Below, piece after piece: positions 34,073-44,223 of a stretch of DNA of 64,000 bases. Source of the DNA: Achromobacter denitrificans NBRC 15125 (GTDB lineage Bacteria > Pseudomonadota > Gammaproteobacteria > Burkholderiales > Burkholderiaceae_B); the NCBI RefSeq assembly GCF_001571365.1, contig NZ_BCTQ01000026.1:1-64000 (forward strand), read 5' to 3'. The position numbers and the translations under genes are program-made. A model generated the notes under the pieces. It had not been told where the DNA came from, ran no database searches, and saw nothing but the letters and a program-made list of their open reading frames with translations. How positions within the stretch are numbered: the first letter of the stretch is position 1; each line of letters begins with the position of its first letter.

Positions 34073-35337
34073 GCCAGACCCGTCGCGCTTCCGGGGCGCT
34101 CCTGCTGATTCTCTGCGTGGCCGCGCTGTGCGCGCTGCCCTGGCTGCTGCCTCCGGGCCAGCTGGTGGCCGCGGTGCAGATGCTGATCGCCGCATTGTTC
34201 GCCTGCGCCTTCAACCTGCTGGCCGGCCAGGGCGGCATGCTGTCCTTCGGCCATGCCGCCTATTTCGGCGTGGGCACCTTCGCCACCATCCACGCCATGA
34301 ACGCGCTGGGCGGCGCGGGCCTGCTGCCCACGCCCCTGATGCCGCTGGCCGGCGGCGTGGCCGGGCTGCTGTTCGGCCTGGTCGCGGGCTGGTTCGCCAC
34401 CATGCGGGCCGGCGTGTACTTCTCGATGATCACGCTGGCGCTGGCCGAGCTGCTGCACGCGCTCGCCCCGCACCTGAAAAGCGTGTTCGGCGGCGAGGCG
34501 GGCCTGTCCGCCATGCGCATGCCGGCCTGGGGCTTTACCTTCGGCTCCGACATCGAGGTCTACTTCCTGGTGCTGGCCTGGGTTCTAGTATCGCTGGCCG
34601 CGCTCTACGGCCTGACCCGCACGCCGCTGGGCAGGCTGACGCTGGGCCTGCGCGAGAACGCCCACCGCCTGCGCTACCTGGGCTACCGCCCGCACACGCT
34701 CAAGACCATGGTGTTCGCGCTGTCGGCCATGTTCGCGGGCATCGCGGGCGGCCTGCAGGCCCTGAACATCGAGGCCGGCAACTACGTGCTGTTCGAGGTC
34801 AAGCTGTCCACCGACGCGGTGCTGTTCGCCTACATCGGCGGCGTGAACGCCTTCCTCGGCCCCGTGCTGGGCGCCTCCATCCTCACCTTCCTGTCGCAGA
34901 CGCTCGCCGACATCACGCGGTCCTGGCTGCTGTACCAGGGCATCCTGTTCGTGCTGGTGATGCTGTTCGTGCCGGACGGGCTGGTCGGCCTGGTGCAACG
35001 CGCCGCCAAGTCGCTGCGCGAACGCGGCCTGGCCAGCTGGCTGCCGCGCGCCGCCGTGTCGGTCGCGGCCGGCCTGCTGCTGACCTGCGCCACCGTTTTC
35101 TCGGTGGAAATGCTGCAACGCATGTTCGCCCGCGATTACCGCGCGCTGCTGGAGATGAACCCCGATGCGGGCTGGCCGCCCATCCCGCTGTTCGGCCAGG
35201 ACTGGGCGCCGCTGGCGCCGTCCACCTGGCTGATTCCGCTGGCGCTGTTCGGCCTGGGCCTCGCGGCCTGCCGATGGGCGCTGGTCCTGTGGCGCGACGA
35301 CGCCGAAGCCGCACCCGCGCTGGAGGCCGCGAAATGA
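34069..35337 (+). CDS. HAAT ABC transporter permease (LivM-like)
   Basis: A 422-residue permease with the LivM motif GGMLSFGHAAYFGVG and the EAA-like LGLRENAHRLRYLGYRPHTLKTMVFALSAMFAGIAGGL. It is about 80-100 residues longer than usual LivM: after the last conserved helix (around residue 310) there is an extra C-terminal part with one or two added membrane segments. Stop and next start overlap by 4 bp. Confidence 0.9.
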   Translation: MSQTRRASGALLLILCVAALCALPWLLPPGQLVAAVQMLIAALFACAFNLLAGQGGMLSFGHAAYFGVGTFATIHAMNALGGAGLLPTPLMPLAGGVAGLLFGLVAGWFATMRAGVYFSMITLALAELLHALAPHLKSVFGGEAGLSAMRMPAWGFTFGSDIEVYFLVLAWVLVSLAALYGLTRTPLGRLTLGLRENAHRLRYLGYRPHTLKTMVFALSAMFAGIAGGLQALNIEAGNYVLFEVKLSTDAVLFAYIGGVNAFLGPVLGASILTFLSQTLADITRSWLLYQGILFVLVMLFVPDGLVGLVQRAAKSLRERGLASWLPRAAVSVAAGLLLTCATVFSVEMLQRMFARDYRALLEMNPDAGWPPIPLFGQDWAPLAPSTWLIPLALFGLGLAACRWALVLWRDDAEAAPALEAAK

Positions 35338-36086
35338 GCCACGAAATCCTGACCCTCACCGACGTGCGCAAGTCGTTCGGCGACGCGCAGATCATCCGCG
35401 GCGTGAACCTCAAGGTGGAAGCCGGCGAACGCCATGCCGTCATCGGCCCCAACGGCGCCGGCAAGTCCACGCTGTTCCACCTGATGTCGGGTTCGTTCGC
35501 GCCCACCTCGGGCGACATCAGCCTGAATTCGCGCCCGATCGGCGGCCTCCCGCCGGAACGCATCAATCGCCTGGGCCTGGCGCGCTCGTTCCAGATCACC
35601 AACGTCTTCCCGCGCCTGTCGGTGCGCGAAAACCTGCGCCTGGCGGTGCTGCGCATGCACGGCCTGGTCTACAACTTCTGGCGCCCGATCGCCCGCAATC
35701 GCGCGGTGAACGAGGACGTCGACCGCCTGCTGGAAAAAGTGCGTCTGACGGAAAAGCGCGACACCGCGGCCGGCGACCTCAATTATTCGGAGCAGCGTTC
35801 GCTCGAAATCGGCATGACGCTGGCCTCGCGCCCCCGGGTCATCCTGCTGGACGAGCCCATGGCGGGCATGTCGCAGCACGAAGTGGACTACACGGTCGAA
35901 CTGATCAAGGACGTCACGCGCGACTGCACGCTGCTGATCGTGGAACACGATATGCAGGTGGTGTTCTCGCTGGCCGACCGCATCAGCGTGCTGGTGTACG
36001 GCGAAATCCTCGCCACCGGCACGCCCGCCGACATCCGCGGCGACGCCCGCGTGCGCGAAGCCTACCTGGGAGAGGAAACGGTATGA
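35334..36086 (+). CDS. HAAT ABC transporter ATPase (LivG-like)
   Basis: A 250-residue ATPase: Walker A GPNGAGKST (38-46), signature LNYSEQRSLEIGMTLA (a variant of the usual LSYGEQR), Walker B VILLDEPMAGM and switch His in IVEHDM. It pairs with the LivF-like subunit encoded next; overlaps of 4 bp on both sides. Confidence 0.93.
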   Translation: MSHEILTLTDVRKSFGDAQIIRGVNLKVEAGERHAVIGPNGAGKSTLFHLMSGSFAPTSGDISLNSRPIGGLPPERINRLGLARSFQITNVFPRLSVRENLRLAVLRMHGLVYNFWRPIARNRAVNEDVDRLLEKVRLTEKRDTAAGDLNYSEQRSLEIGMTLASRPRVILLDEPMAGMSQHEVDYTVELIKDVTRDCTLLIVEHDMQVVFSLADRISVLVYGEILATGTPADIRGDARVREAYLGEETV

Positions 36087-36814
36087 GCACCCCGATGAAT
36101 ACGTCCGCCCCTCTCTTGAGCCTGCGCGGCGTGCATGCCCACTACGGCAAGAGCCACATCCTGCACGGCATCGACCTTTCCATCGGCCGCGGCGAAGTCG
36201 TGAGCCTGCTGGGCCGCAACGGCGCGGGCCGCTCCACCACCATGAAGAGCATCATGGGGCTGGTGGACGTGACCGGCGGCCACATCGCCATCGAAGGCCG
36301 CGACATCACCAACAAGCGCCCCTTCGAGGTCGCCCGCGCCGGGCTGGGGTTCGTGCCTGAAGAACGCGAAGTGTTCGCCAACCTCACCGTGGACGAGAAC
36401 CTGCGCATGGGCGAGCAGCCCAAGCGCGACGACGCGCCCTTCTGGTCGGTGGACCAGATGTTCGACTACTTCCCGCGCCTGAAGGAACGCCGCGGCACCA
36501 AGGCGGGCAACCTGTCGGGCGGCGAACAGCAGATGCTGACCATGTGCCGCTCGCTGCTGGGCAACCCCAAGATCATGCTGATCGACGAGCCCACCGAGGG
36601 CCTGGCCCCCAAGATCGTGGAAGTGATCGCCGACGTGATCCGCGACATCCACAAGCGCGGCGTGTCCGTGCTGCTGGTGGAACAGAAGCTGACCATCGCG
36701 CTCAAGGTTTCCACCCGCGTGAGCGTGATGGGCCACGGCCGCATCGTTTTCGAAGGACCGCCCGCGCAGCTGCATGAGCGCCAGGACGTCGTCCAGGAAT
36801 GGCTGGCGGTCTGA
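36083..36814 (+). CDS. HAAT ABC transporter ATPase (LivF-like) with Walker A Lys-to-Arg
   Basis: A 243-residue ATPase. Signature LSGGEQQMLTMCRSL, Walker B IMLIDEPTEGLAPK and the LLVEQK switch region (Gln in place of the His, usual in LivF) are intact. The Walker A motif reads GRNGAGRST (44-52): the universally used Lys is Arg50. That substitution usually abolishes ATP binding in P-loop proteins, so this subunit may be weakly active or regulatory while the LivG-like subunit hydrolyses ATP. Confidence 0.92.
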   Translation: MSTPMNTSAPLLSLRGVHAHYGKSHILHGIDLSIGRGEVVSLLGRNGAGRSTTMKSIMGLVDVTGGHIAIEGRDITNKRPFEVARAGLGFVPEEREVFANLTVDENLRMGEQPKRDDAPFWSVDQMFDYFPRLKERRGTKAGNLSGGEQQMLTMCRSLLGNPKIMLIDEPTEGLAPKIVEVIADVIRDIHKRGVSVLLVEQKLTIALKVSTRVSVMGHGRIVFEGPPAQLHERQDVVQEWLAV

Positions 36815-36848
36815 CCGCCGGCGCCCCTCTCCCTACAGGCACCCCATC

Positions 36849-37637
36849 GTGGACAACACCAACCAACCCCTCCATCCCGAGCTGCGCGGCCTATCGGTCG
36901 TGATCACCGGCGGCGCCAAGGGCATCGGCCTGGCCACCGCGCAGGCGTTCGCGCGCCAGGGCGCGCGCGTCGCGCTGCTGGACATGGACGCCGCCGCGCT
37001 GAACGAAGCCGTCGCCGGGCTCGCCGCGCAGGGCGCCGAGGCCCTGGCCTGCCAGGCCTCGGTCACCGACGCCGACGCCGTCGAACGCGCCTTCGCGCAG
37101 GTGGAACAGGCCTATGGCCGCATCGACGTGCTGGTCAACAACGCCGGCGTGTCGGCCAACAAGCCCACGCTGGAAGTCAGCGTGGACGAATGGCGCCGCG
37201 CCGTGGACATCAACCTGACCGGCGTGTTCCTGTGCGCCCAGGCCGCCGGCCGCCGCATGGTGCCGGCCGGCTCCGGCGCCATCGTCAACCTGGCCTCCAT
37301 GTACGGCGTGGTGGCCGCGCCCGACCGCGCCGCCTACTGCGCCACCAAGGGCGCGGTCGTGCTGCTGACCGAGACGCTCGCCGTGGAGTGGGGCCCCGCC
37401 GGCGTGCGCGTGAACGCGCTGGCGCCGGGCTACGTGGAAACGGACCTGGTGCGCGACCTGGCCGCCCGCGGCCGCCTCGATCCCGAGCGCCTCAAGCAGC
37501 GCACGCCGCTGCGGCGCCTGGCGCAGCCGGCCGAGATGGCCGACCTGGCGGTGTTCCTGGCCTCGCGCCAGGCCGCCTACATCACCGGACACACCCTGGT
37601 GGCCGACGGCGGCTGGAGCCGCTACAGCTACCTTTAA
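36849..37637 (+). CDS. SDR-family oxidoreductase
   Basis: A 262-residue classical SDR: TGGAKGIG motif near residue 20, NNAGVSANKPTLE, YCATK active site, and PGYVETDLV. It probably performs the second oxidation of the imported substrate. No ATG suits the family start; GTG at 36849 just before the Rossmann motif is the best choice, 34 bp after the LivF-like stop. Confidence 0.85.
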   Translation: MDNTNQPLHPELRGLSVVITGGAKGIGLATAQAFARQGARVALLDMDAAALNEAVAGLAAQGAEALACQASVTDADAVERAFAQVEQAYGRIDVLVNNAGVSANKPTLEVSVDEWRRAVDINLTGVFLCAQAAGRRMVPAGSGAIVNLASMYGVVAAPDRAAYCATKGAVVLLTETLAVEWGPAGVRVNALAPGYVETDLVRDLAARGRLDPERLKQRTPLRRLAQPAEMADLAVFLASRQAAYITGHTLVADGGWSRYSYL

Positions 37638-37673
37638 CCGCAAGACGCCTACCCCTATTCTGGAGATTCATTC

Positions 37674-39857
37674 ATGGCCACCTACCAACCGCTTGGTTCC
37701 CAGGCGCCCTGGCGGCAACTGACGGTCGAAGCCAAGGACTGGCAACAGGCGGATCCCGCCTTGCTGGGCACCATGCTGACCCAGCTGCACTGGATCCGCG
37801 CCTTCGAAGAAGCCGTGCTGGACCTGGCGGCGGAAGGCCTCGTGCACGGCCCCGCCCACTCGTCCGTGGGCCAGGAAGGCGGCGCGGTCGGCTCGGTGCT
37901 GGCGCTGGGCGCCGGCGACCAGATCAACGGCTCGCACCGCGGCCACCACCAGTTCCTGGCCAAGGCGCTGCAACACGTCGCGCCGCTGGGCCTGGACCCG
38001 CGCAATCCGCTCACGCCCGCCATCGACGAAGTGCTGCAGAAGACGCTGGCCGAGATCATGGGCCTGGCCCAGGGCTATTGCCGCGGCCGCGGGGGCAGCA
38101 TGCACCTGCGCTGGCTGGAAGCGGGCGCGCTGGGCACCAACGCCATCGTCGGCGGCGGCGTTCCGCTGGCCGCGGGCGCCGGCTGGGCCCACAAGCACGC
38201 GGGCACCGACCGCGTGGCGGTCACGTACTTCGGCGACGGCGCGGTGAACATCGGTTCCGTGCTCGAAACCATGAACCTGACCGCGGCCTGGAAGACGCCG
38301 CTGTGCTTCTTCATCGAAAACAACCGCTACGCCGTGTCCACCACGGTGGAAGAGTCCACCGCCGAGCCGCGGCTGTCGGCGCGCGGCCAGGCCTTCAACA
38401 TCCCCGCCTGGCAGGTCGACGGCATGGACCCGCTGGCGGTCTACCTCGCCATGTCGGAGGCCGTTGCCCACATGCGCGCCGGCCACGGCCCCACCATCAT
38501 CGAAGTGGACGTGTACCGCTTCTTCCACCAGAACGGCCCCTTCCCCGGCAGCGCTTTCGGCTACCGCAGCAAGGACGAGGAAGCGCAATGGCGCCGGCGC
38601 GACCCGCTGGACCGGATCGCCGTCGAGATGATCGGTCGCGGCCTGATCTCGCAAGCCGAGATCGACGCGCTGCGCCAGCGTTGCAAGGAAGTGATGAAAG
38701 AGGTGTCCGGCCGCCTGACCGAAGCCGCCGACGGCGGCAAGCGCCGCGTGCGCGCCGACCTGTGGCCCAGCCCCGACTTCCGCGACGTGGGCCTGCGCAG
38801 CGACGGCTCGGAGCTGGCCGGCCTGCGCTACCAGGAAGCCGCCGACTATGCCGGCCAGTCCGTTGAACGCAAGTTCGTTGACGCAGTGGCCGACGTGCTG
38901 GATCGCCGCATGGAAACCGACGGCGGCGTGGTCGTGCTGGGCGAGGACGTGCACCGCCTGAAGGGCGGCACCAACGGCGCCACCCGCGGCCTGAAGGACA
39001 AGTACCCCGACCGCGTGCTGGGCACCCCCATCTCCGAGAACGCCTTCGCCGGCCTGGGCGGCGGCCTGGCCATGGACGGCCGCTACAAGCCCATCGTGGA
39101 ATTCATGTACCCCGACTTCATGTGGGTCGCGGCCGACCAGATCTTCAACCAGATCGGCAAGGCCCGCCACATGTTCGGCGGCGACATCGACGTGCCCTTC
39201 GTGCTGCGCACCAAGGTCGCGATGGGCACGGGCTACGGCTCTCAGCACTCGATGGATCCGGCCGGCATCTTCGCCACGGCCCCGGGCTGGCGCATCGTCG
39301 CGCCGTCCACCCCGTACGAGTACGTCGGGCTGATGAACACCGCGCTGGCCTCCAAGGATCCGGTGCTGGTGATCGAGCACGTGGACCTGTACGCCTCGTC
39401 CGGCGAAGTTCCGACGGACGACCTGGACTATGCCATTCCGTTCGGCAAGGCCCGCGTGCGCCGCGAGGGCAGCAAGGTCACCATCCTGACCTACCTGTCC
39501 ATGGTCACCCGCGCGCTCAAGGCCGCCGAGGAAGCGGGCGTGGACGCCGAGATCATCGACCTGCGCACCCTGGACCGCGCCAGCCTGGACTGGGACACCA
39601 TCGGCGCCAGCATCCAGAAAACCAACAACGTGCTGATCGTGGAACAGGGCGCCCGCGGCACCTCCTACGGCGCGATGCTGGCCGACGAGATCCAGCGCCG
39701 CTGGTTCGACTGGCTGGACCAGCCCGTCAAGCGCGTGACCGGCGGCGAAGCCTCGCCCAGCATCTCCAAGGTGCTGGAGCGCGCGGCCTTCGCCGACACC
39801 GAGGAAGTCGTGGCCGGCCTGGAAGACGTGCTGGCCGACCTGGGGGAAAAGGCATGA
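37674..39857 (+). CDS. Fused E1 (alpha-beta) component of a TPP-dependent 2-oxoacid dehydrogenase complex
   Basis: A 727-residue fusion. Residues about 30-340 are E1alpha (TPP motif GDGAVNIGSVLETMNLTAAWKTPLCFFIENN and SRGHHQ-like HRGHHQF); about 375-727 are E1beta (VVVLGEDV, GTPISENAFAGLGGGLAMDGRYKPIVEFMYPDF, VIEHVDLY). In most bacteria these are separate genes for acetoin, branched-chain or pyruvate dehydrogenase. It decarboxylates or cleaves a 2-oxoacid or diketone and acylates lipoyl-E2. The next genes are a VOC protein, E2 and E3. Substrate is unknown. Confidence 0.9.
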   Translation: MATYQPLGSQAPWRQLTVEAKDWQQADPALLGTMLTQLHWIRAFEEAVLDLAAEGLVHGPAHSSVGQEGGAVGSVLALGAGDQINGSHRGHHQFLAKALQHVAPLGLDPRNPLTPAIDEVLQKTLAEIMGLAQGYCRGRGGSMHLRWLEAGALGTNAIVGGGVPLAAGAGWAHKHAGTDRVAVTYFGDGAVNIGSVLETMNLTAAWKTPLCFFIENNRYAVSTTVEESTAEPRLSARGQAFNIPAWQVDGMDPLAVYLAMSEAVAHMRAGHGPTIIEVDVYRFFHQNGPFPGSAFGYRSKDEEAQWRRRDPLDRIAVEMIGRGLISQAEIDALRQRCKEVMKEVSGRLTEAADGGKRRVRADLWPSPDFRDVGLRSDGSELAGLRYQEAADYAGQSVERKFVDAVADVLDRRMETDGGVVVLGEDVHRLKGGTNGATRGLKDKYPDRVLGTPISENAFAGLGGGLAMDGRYKPIVEFMYPDFMWVAADQIFNQIGKARHMFGGDIDVPFVLRTKVAMGTGYGSQHSMDPAGIFATAPGWRIVAPSTPYEYVGLMNTALASKDPVLVIEHVDLYASSGEVPTDDLDYAIPFGKARVRREGSKVTILTYLSMVTRALKAAEEAGVDAEIIDLRTLDRASLDWDTIGASIQKTNNVLIVEQGARGTSYGAMLADEIQRRWFDWLDQPVKRVTGGEASPSISKVLERAAFADTEEVVAGLEDVLADLGEKA

Positions 39858-40345
39858 GCGCGCCCCTGCGTATGACCGTGCCGATGGAAGTCGGCATCTG
39901 CTGCGCCGACCTGGACGCGCTGCTGGCCTTCTATACCGGCGTCATCGGCCTGAAGCTCGTCAACCGCGTAAGCGTTCCGGCCGACAAGGCGCAGGCCACC
40001 GGCCTGACGCGGCACGGCTACGACGTGGCGCGGCTGCAGACGCCCTACGGCGAGCGCATCAAGCTGCTGCAGCCCAGCGTGGCCCCCGAAGCCGCCAAGC
40101 GCGGCGAAGCCATCCTGGACCGCCAGGGCGCGACCTACCTGACCTTCATCGTTCGCGACCTGCCCGGCGTGGTGCGCGACCTGGAAGCCAAGGGCGTGGC
40201 GTTCGACAGCAAGCCCGCCCCGATGGAAGTGCGGCCCGGCACCTGGCTGGCGTTCTTCCGCGACCCGGAGGGCAACGTGCTGGAACTGGTCGAGTACGAC
40301 GACCCCGCCGCCTACCGGCCGGACCTGGCCGGCGCCGAACAATAG
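39854..40345 (+). CDS. VOC-family (glyoxalase-like) protein within the dehydrogenase operon
   Basis: A 163-residue VOC protein with the paired beta-alpha-beta-beta-beta layout (VGICCADLDALLAFYTGVIGLKLVNRV; FFRDPEGNVLELVEYDD). It overlaps the E1 stop by 4 bp and precedes E2 by 10 bp. A role handling a reactive 2-oxo compound or isomerising the E1 substrate is plausible but unproven. Confidence 0.88.
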   Translation: MSAPLRMTVPMEVGICCADLDALLAFYTGVIGLKLVNRVSVPADKAQATGLTRHGYDVARLQTPYGERIKLLQPSVAPEAAKRGEAILDRQGATYLTFIVRDLPGVVRDLEAKGVAFDSKPAPMEVRPGTWLAFFRDPEGNVLELVEYDDPAAYRPDLAGAEQ

Positions 40346-40355
40346 GACGAACAAC

Positions 40356-41597
40356 GTGGCATACCTTATCAAGCTCCCTTCCGTCGCGGCCGACACCTCG
40401 GGCGGCACGCTGCACCAGTGGCTCAAGAAAGAAGGCGACGCGGTCGCCGTGGGCGAGGCGCTGGCGGAAATCGAAACCGAGAAGGCCATCGTCGAAATCA
40501 ATGCCGAGCAGGCCGGCGTGCTGGGCCGCATCGTGGTGCGGGCCGGCGCCGCCTCGGTGCCGGTCAACACCGTGATCGGCGTGCTGCTGGCGCCGGGCGA
40601 GGACGCGTCGGCCATCGACCGCGCCCTGGCGGAAAGCGGCGCCGCCCCCTCTGCCCCGCCCGCTCCGGCGGCCGCGGGCGCGGCCCCTGCGCCCGCCGCG
40701 GCGCAAACGCCCGCGCCCGCTCCCGCCGCGAACACCCCCGTCCCAGGCGGCCGCCTGTTCGCCAGCCCGCTGGCCCGCCGCCTGGCCGCGCAATGGCACG
40801 TGGACCTGCTGGGCGTGACCGGCACCGGTCCGCACGGCCGCATCGTCCGCCGCGACCTGGAAGCCGCCCGCGACCGCGCCCCGGCCGCCGCGGCGCAGCC
40901 CCTGGCCGGCCGTCCGGCGGCCCGCCGCGTGCCGCATACCGGCATGCGCCGCGCCATCGCCCGCCGCCTGACGGAAAGCAAGCAGAACGTGCCTCACTTC
41001 TACCTCACGGTGGATTGCCGCATGGACGCGCTGCTCGCGCTGCGCGCCCAGGCCAACCAGGGCGGCGCGGTAAAGCTCTCGGTCAACGACTTCATCGTGC
41101 GCGCCGCCGCGCTGGCCTTGCGCGAAGTGCCCGAGGTCAACGCCAGCTGGCACGAAGACGCCGTCGAATACCATGCCGGCGCCGACATTTCGGTGGCCGT
41201 GGCCACCGATGGCGGCCTGGTCACGCCCATCCTGCGGGACGCCGACGTCAAGCCGCTGTCGGCCATTGCCGGCGAGATCTCCGAGCTGGCCGGACGCGCC
41301 AAGATCAATCGCCTCAAGCCCGAGGAATTCACCGGCGGCTCGCTGACGGTGAGTAACCTGGGCATGTACGGCATCAGCCAGTTCGCGGCCATCATCAACC
41401 CGCCGCAGGCCGCCATCCTGGCGGTGGGCGCGGCCGAGCGCCGCCCCGTCGTGGACGAGAACGGCGCGCTCGTCGCGGCTTCCGTCATGACCGTGACCCT
41501 GTCGGCCGACCACCGCGTGGTGGACGGCGCGGTGGGCGCGCGCTGGCTGGCCGCGTTCCGCACGCTGATCGAAAACCCCGTGCGCATCCTGCTGTGA
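40356..41597 (+). CDS. E2 dihydrolipoyl acyltransferase of the 2-oxoacid dehydrogenase complex
   Basis: A 413-residue E2. One lipoyl domain (residues 1-78; acceptor Lys43 in EIETEKAIVEI), an Ala/Pro linker, a peripheral-subunit-binding domain (about 132-165; FASPLARRLAAQWHVDLLGVTGTGPHGRIVRRDLE) and a catalytic domain with ADHRVVDG near the C-terminus. It takes the acyl group from E1 and passes it to CoA. It has a GTG start behind AGGACGAAC. The layout does not reveal the acyl group. Confidence 0.92.
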   Translation: MAYLIKLPSVAADTSGGTLHQWLKKEGDAVAVGEALAEIETEKAIVEINAEQAGVLGRIVVRAGAASVPVNTVIGVLLAPGEDASAIDRALAESGAAPSAPPAPAAAGAAPAPAAAQTPAPAPAANTPVPGGRLFASPLARRLAAQWHVDLLGVTGTGPHGRIVRRDLEAARDRAPAAAAQPLAGRPAARRVPHTGMRRAIARRLTESKQNVPHFYLTVDCRMDALLALRAQANQGGAVKLSVNDFIVRAAALALREVPEVNASWHEDAVEYHAGADISVAVATDGGLVTPILRDADVKPLSAIAGEISELAGRAKINRLKPEEFTGGSLTVSNLGMYGISQFAAIINPPQAAILAVGAAERRPVVDENGALVAASVMTVTLSADHRVVDGAVGARWLAAFRTLIENPVRILL

Positions 41598-41605
41598 GCC
41601 TCGCC

Positions 41606-43003
<1,398 letters not shown>

Positions 43004-43030
43004 GCGGCCCAAAGGCGCAAAGAACGGGCA

Positions 43031-43055
43031 GGGGGCCGCGCCCAGGCGCGCCCCC
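43031..43055. terminator. G+C-rich hairpin between convergent lpdA-like and LysR genes
   Basis: GGGGG-CCGCGCC / GGCGCG-CCCCC pair around a short loop, between the E3 stop (43003) and the LysR stop (43064). No T run on either side; it may work as a weak bidirectional terminator. Confidence 0.5.
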
Positions 43056-43063
43056 GGCTCGGG

Positions 43064-43945
43064 TCACATCCGCGCCGCGAAGAAATCCAGGAAACACGCG
43101 ATGCGCCGCGACAGCTGGGTGTTGCGGTGGTAAACGGCGTGCATGGGCTGCAGGTAGTCCGTGTGCTCGGATTCCATCAGTTTCACCAGCCGGCCTGCCT
43201 TGATGTCCTCGCGCACCACGAAGTCGGACAGGCAGGCGATGCCCACCCCGCGCAACGCCAGTTGCCGCTGCGTCTCGCCGCTGGACGTCGCCAGCGTGGG
43301 CACCGCCAGATAACTCGACCCGCCCGCGTGCCGCACGGGCCAGACGTTCAGGCTTTCGGGCTGGGTAAATCCCAGCACCTCGTGTCCGTGCAGTTCGTCC
43401 ACCGTCGCGGGCGCGCCGCGCCGGGCCACATAGTCCGGGCTGGCCATCACCCAGCGCGGCGACGACCGCAACGCGCGCGCATGCAGCGTGGAATCCGTCA
43501 GCGGCCCCATGCGCAGCGCAACGTCGGTGCGGTGCTCCATCAAATCCACGATGCGGTCGTTGCTGGTCAGTTCCAGTGAAATGCCGGGATACTGGCGCCG
43601 GAAGTCCCCCACGTGCGGCACCACGCAGTGCAGCATCACCGGCACCGAGGCGTCCACCCGCAACCGCCCCGCCGGCCGCTGATGCACCATGCGCATGCAT
43701 TCTTCCGCCTCTTCCAGCGAGGCCACGATCTGGCGGGCCTTGGGCAGGAAATGCTTGCCCTCTTCGGTCAGCTCCATACGCCGCGTGGTCCGGTTCAGCA
43801 GCGTGACCCCCAGGTCCTCTTCCAGCCGCGACAGACCCCGGCTGACGCCCGACGCGGTATGCCCCAGCACTTCGGCCGCCGCGCTCAGCGATCCGGCGTC
43901 CACGACGCCCAGGAACAGCCGCAATGCATCAGAGTTCAAGGACAT
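43064..43945 (-). CDS. LysR-family transcriptional regulator
   Basis: A 293-residue LysR of the AaeR/CrgA-like branch: helix-turn-helix LRLFLGVVDAGSLSAAAEVLGHTASGVSRGLSRLEEDLGVTLLNRTTRRMELTEEG (about 9-62) and a substrate-binding domain. It converges with E3 and has no divergent partner; ilvD lies upstream on the same strand behind a terminator. Its target is not evident. Confidence 0.9.
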   Translation of the reverse strand: MSLNSDALRLFLGVVDAGSLSAAAEVLGHTASGVSRGLSRLEEDLGVTLLNRTTRRMELTEEGKHFLPKARQIVASLEEAEECMRMVHQRPAGRLRVDASVPVMLHCVVPHVGDFRRQYPGISLELTSNDRIVDLMEHRTDVALRMGPLTDSTLHARALRSSPRWVMASPDYVARRGAPATVDELHGHEVLGFTQPESLNVWPVRHAGGSSYLAVPTLATSSGETQRQLALRGVGIACLSDFVVREDIKAGRLVKLMESEHTDYLQPMHAVYHRNTQLSRRIACFLDFFAARM

Positions 43946-44175
43946 GGGGAGGGCTCCTTCGGGCGAGTCGGTCGATTGTGTTCTTCAGACGCCTGGCGCG
44001 GGTGTTGGAGGTGGGTGAGTCGGTGGGCGGTAGGGCTTGCCGACAGGCGACGTCCGATGGTCAATGTCGATTGTCGATTGGCTATCGCCACTTTAACCCC
44101 GCCGCCGGATGGATGGCGCGCGCGGCAGGCGTTCTCCCAACAAATAGTTCTGCGCCGCGCGGTGGCCCACCGCGC

Positions 44176-44206
44176 AAAAAAAACGGCGCCACGAAGGCGC
44201 CGTTCT
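44176..44206 (-). terminator. Rho-independent terminator of ilvD
   Basis: On the minus strand AACGGCGCC (stem) pairs across a 5-base loop and is followed by eight T residues, 20 bp after the ilvD stop. Confidence 0.9.
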
Positions 44207-44223
44207 TCAGAAGCCCTCAACGA

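Noticed and set aside
37668-39380. A 570-codon minus-strand open frame antisense to the fused E1
   Set aside because: Mirror of the E1 codon pattern; no domain is recognisable.
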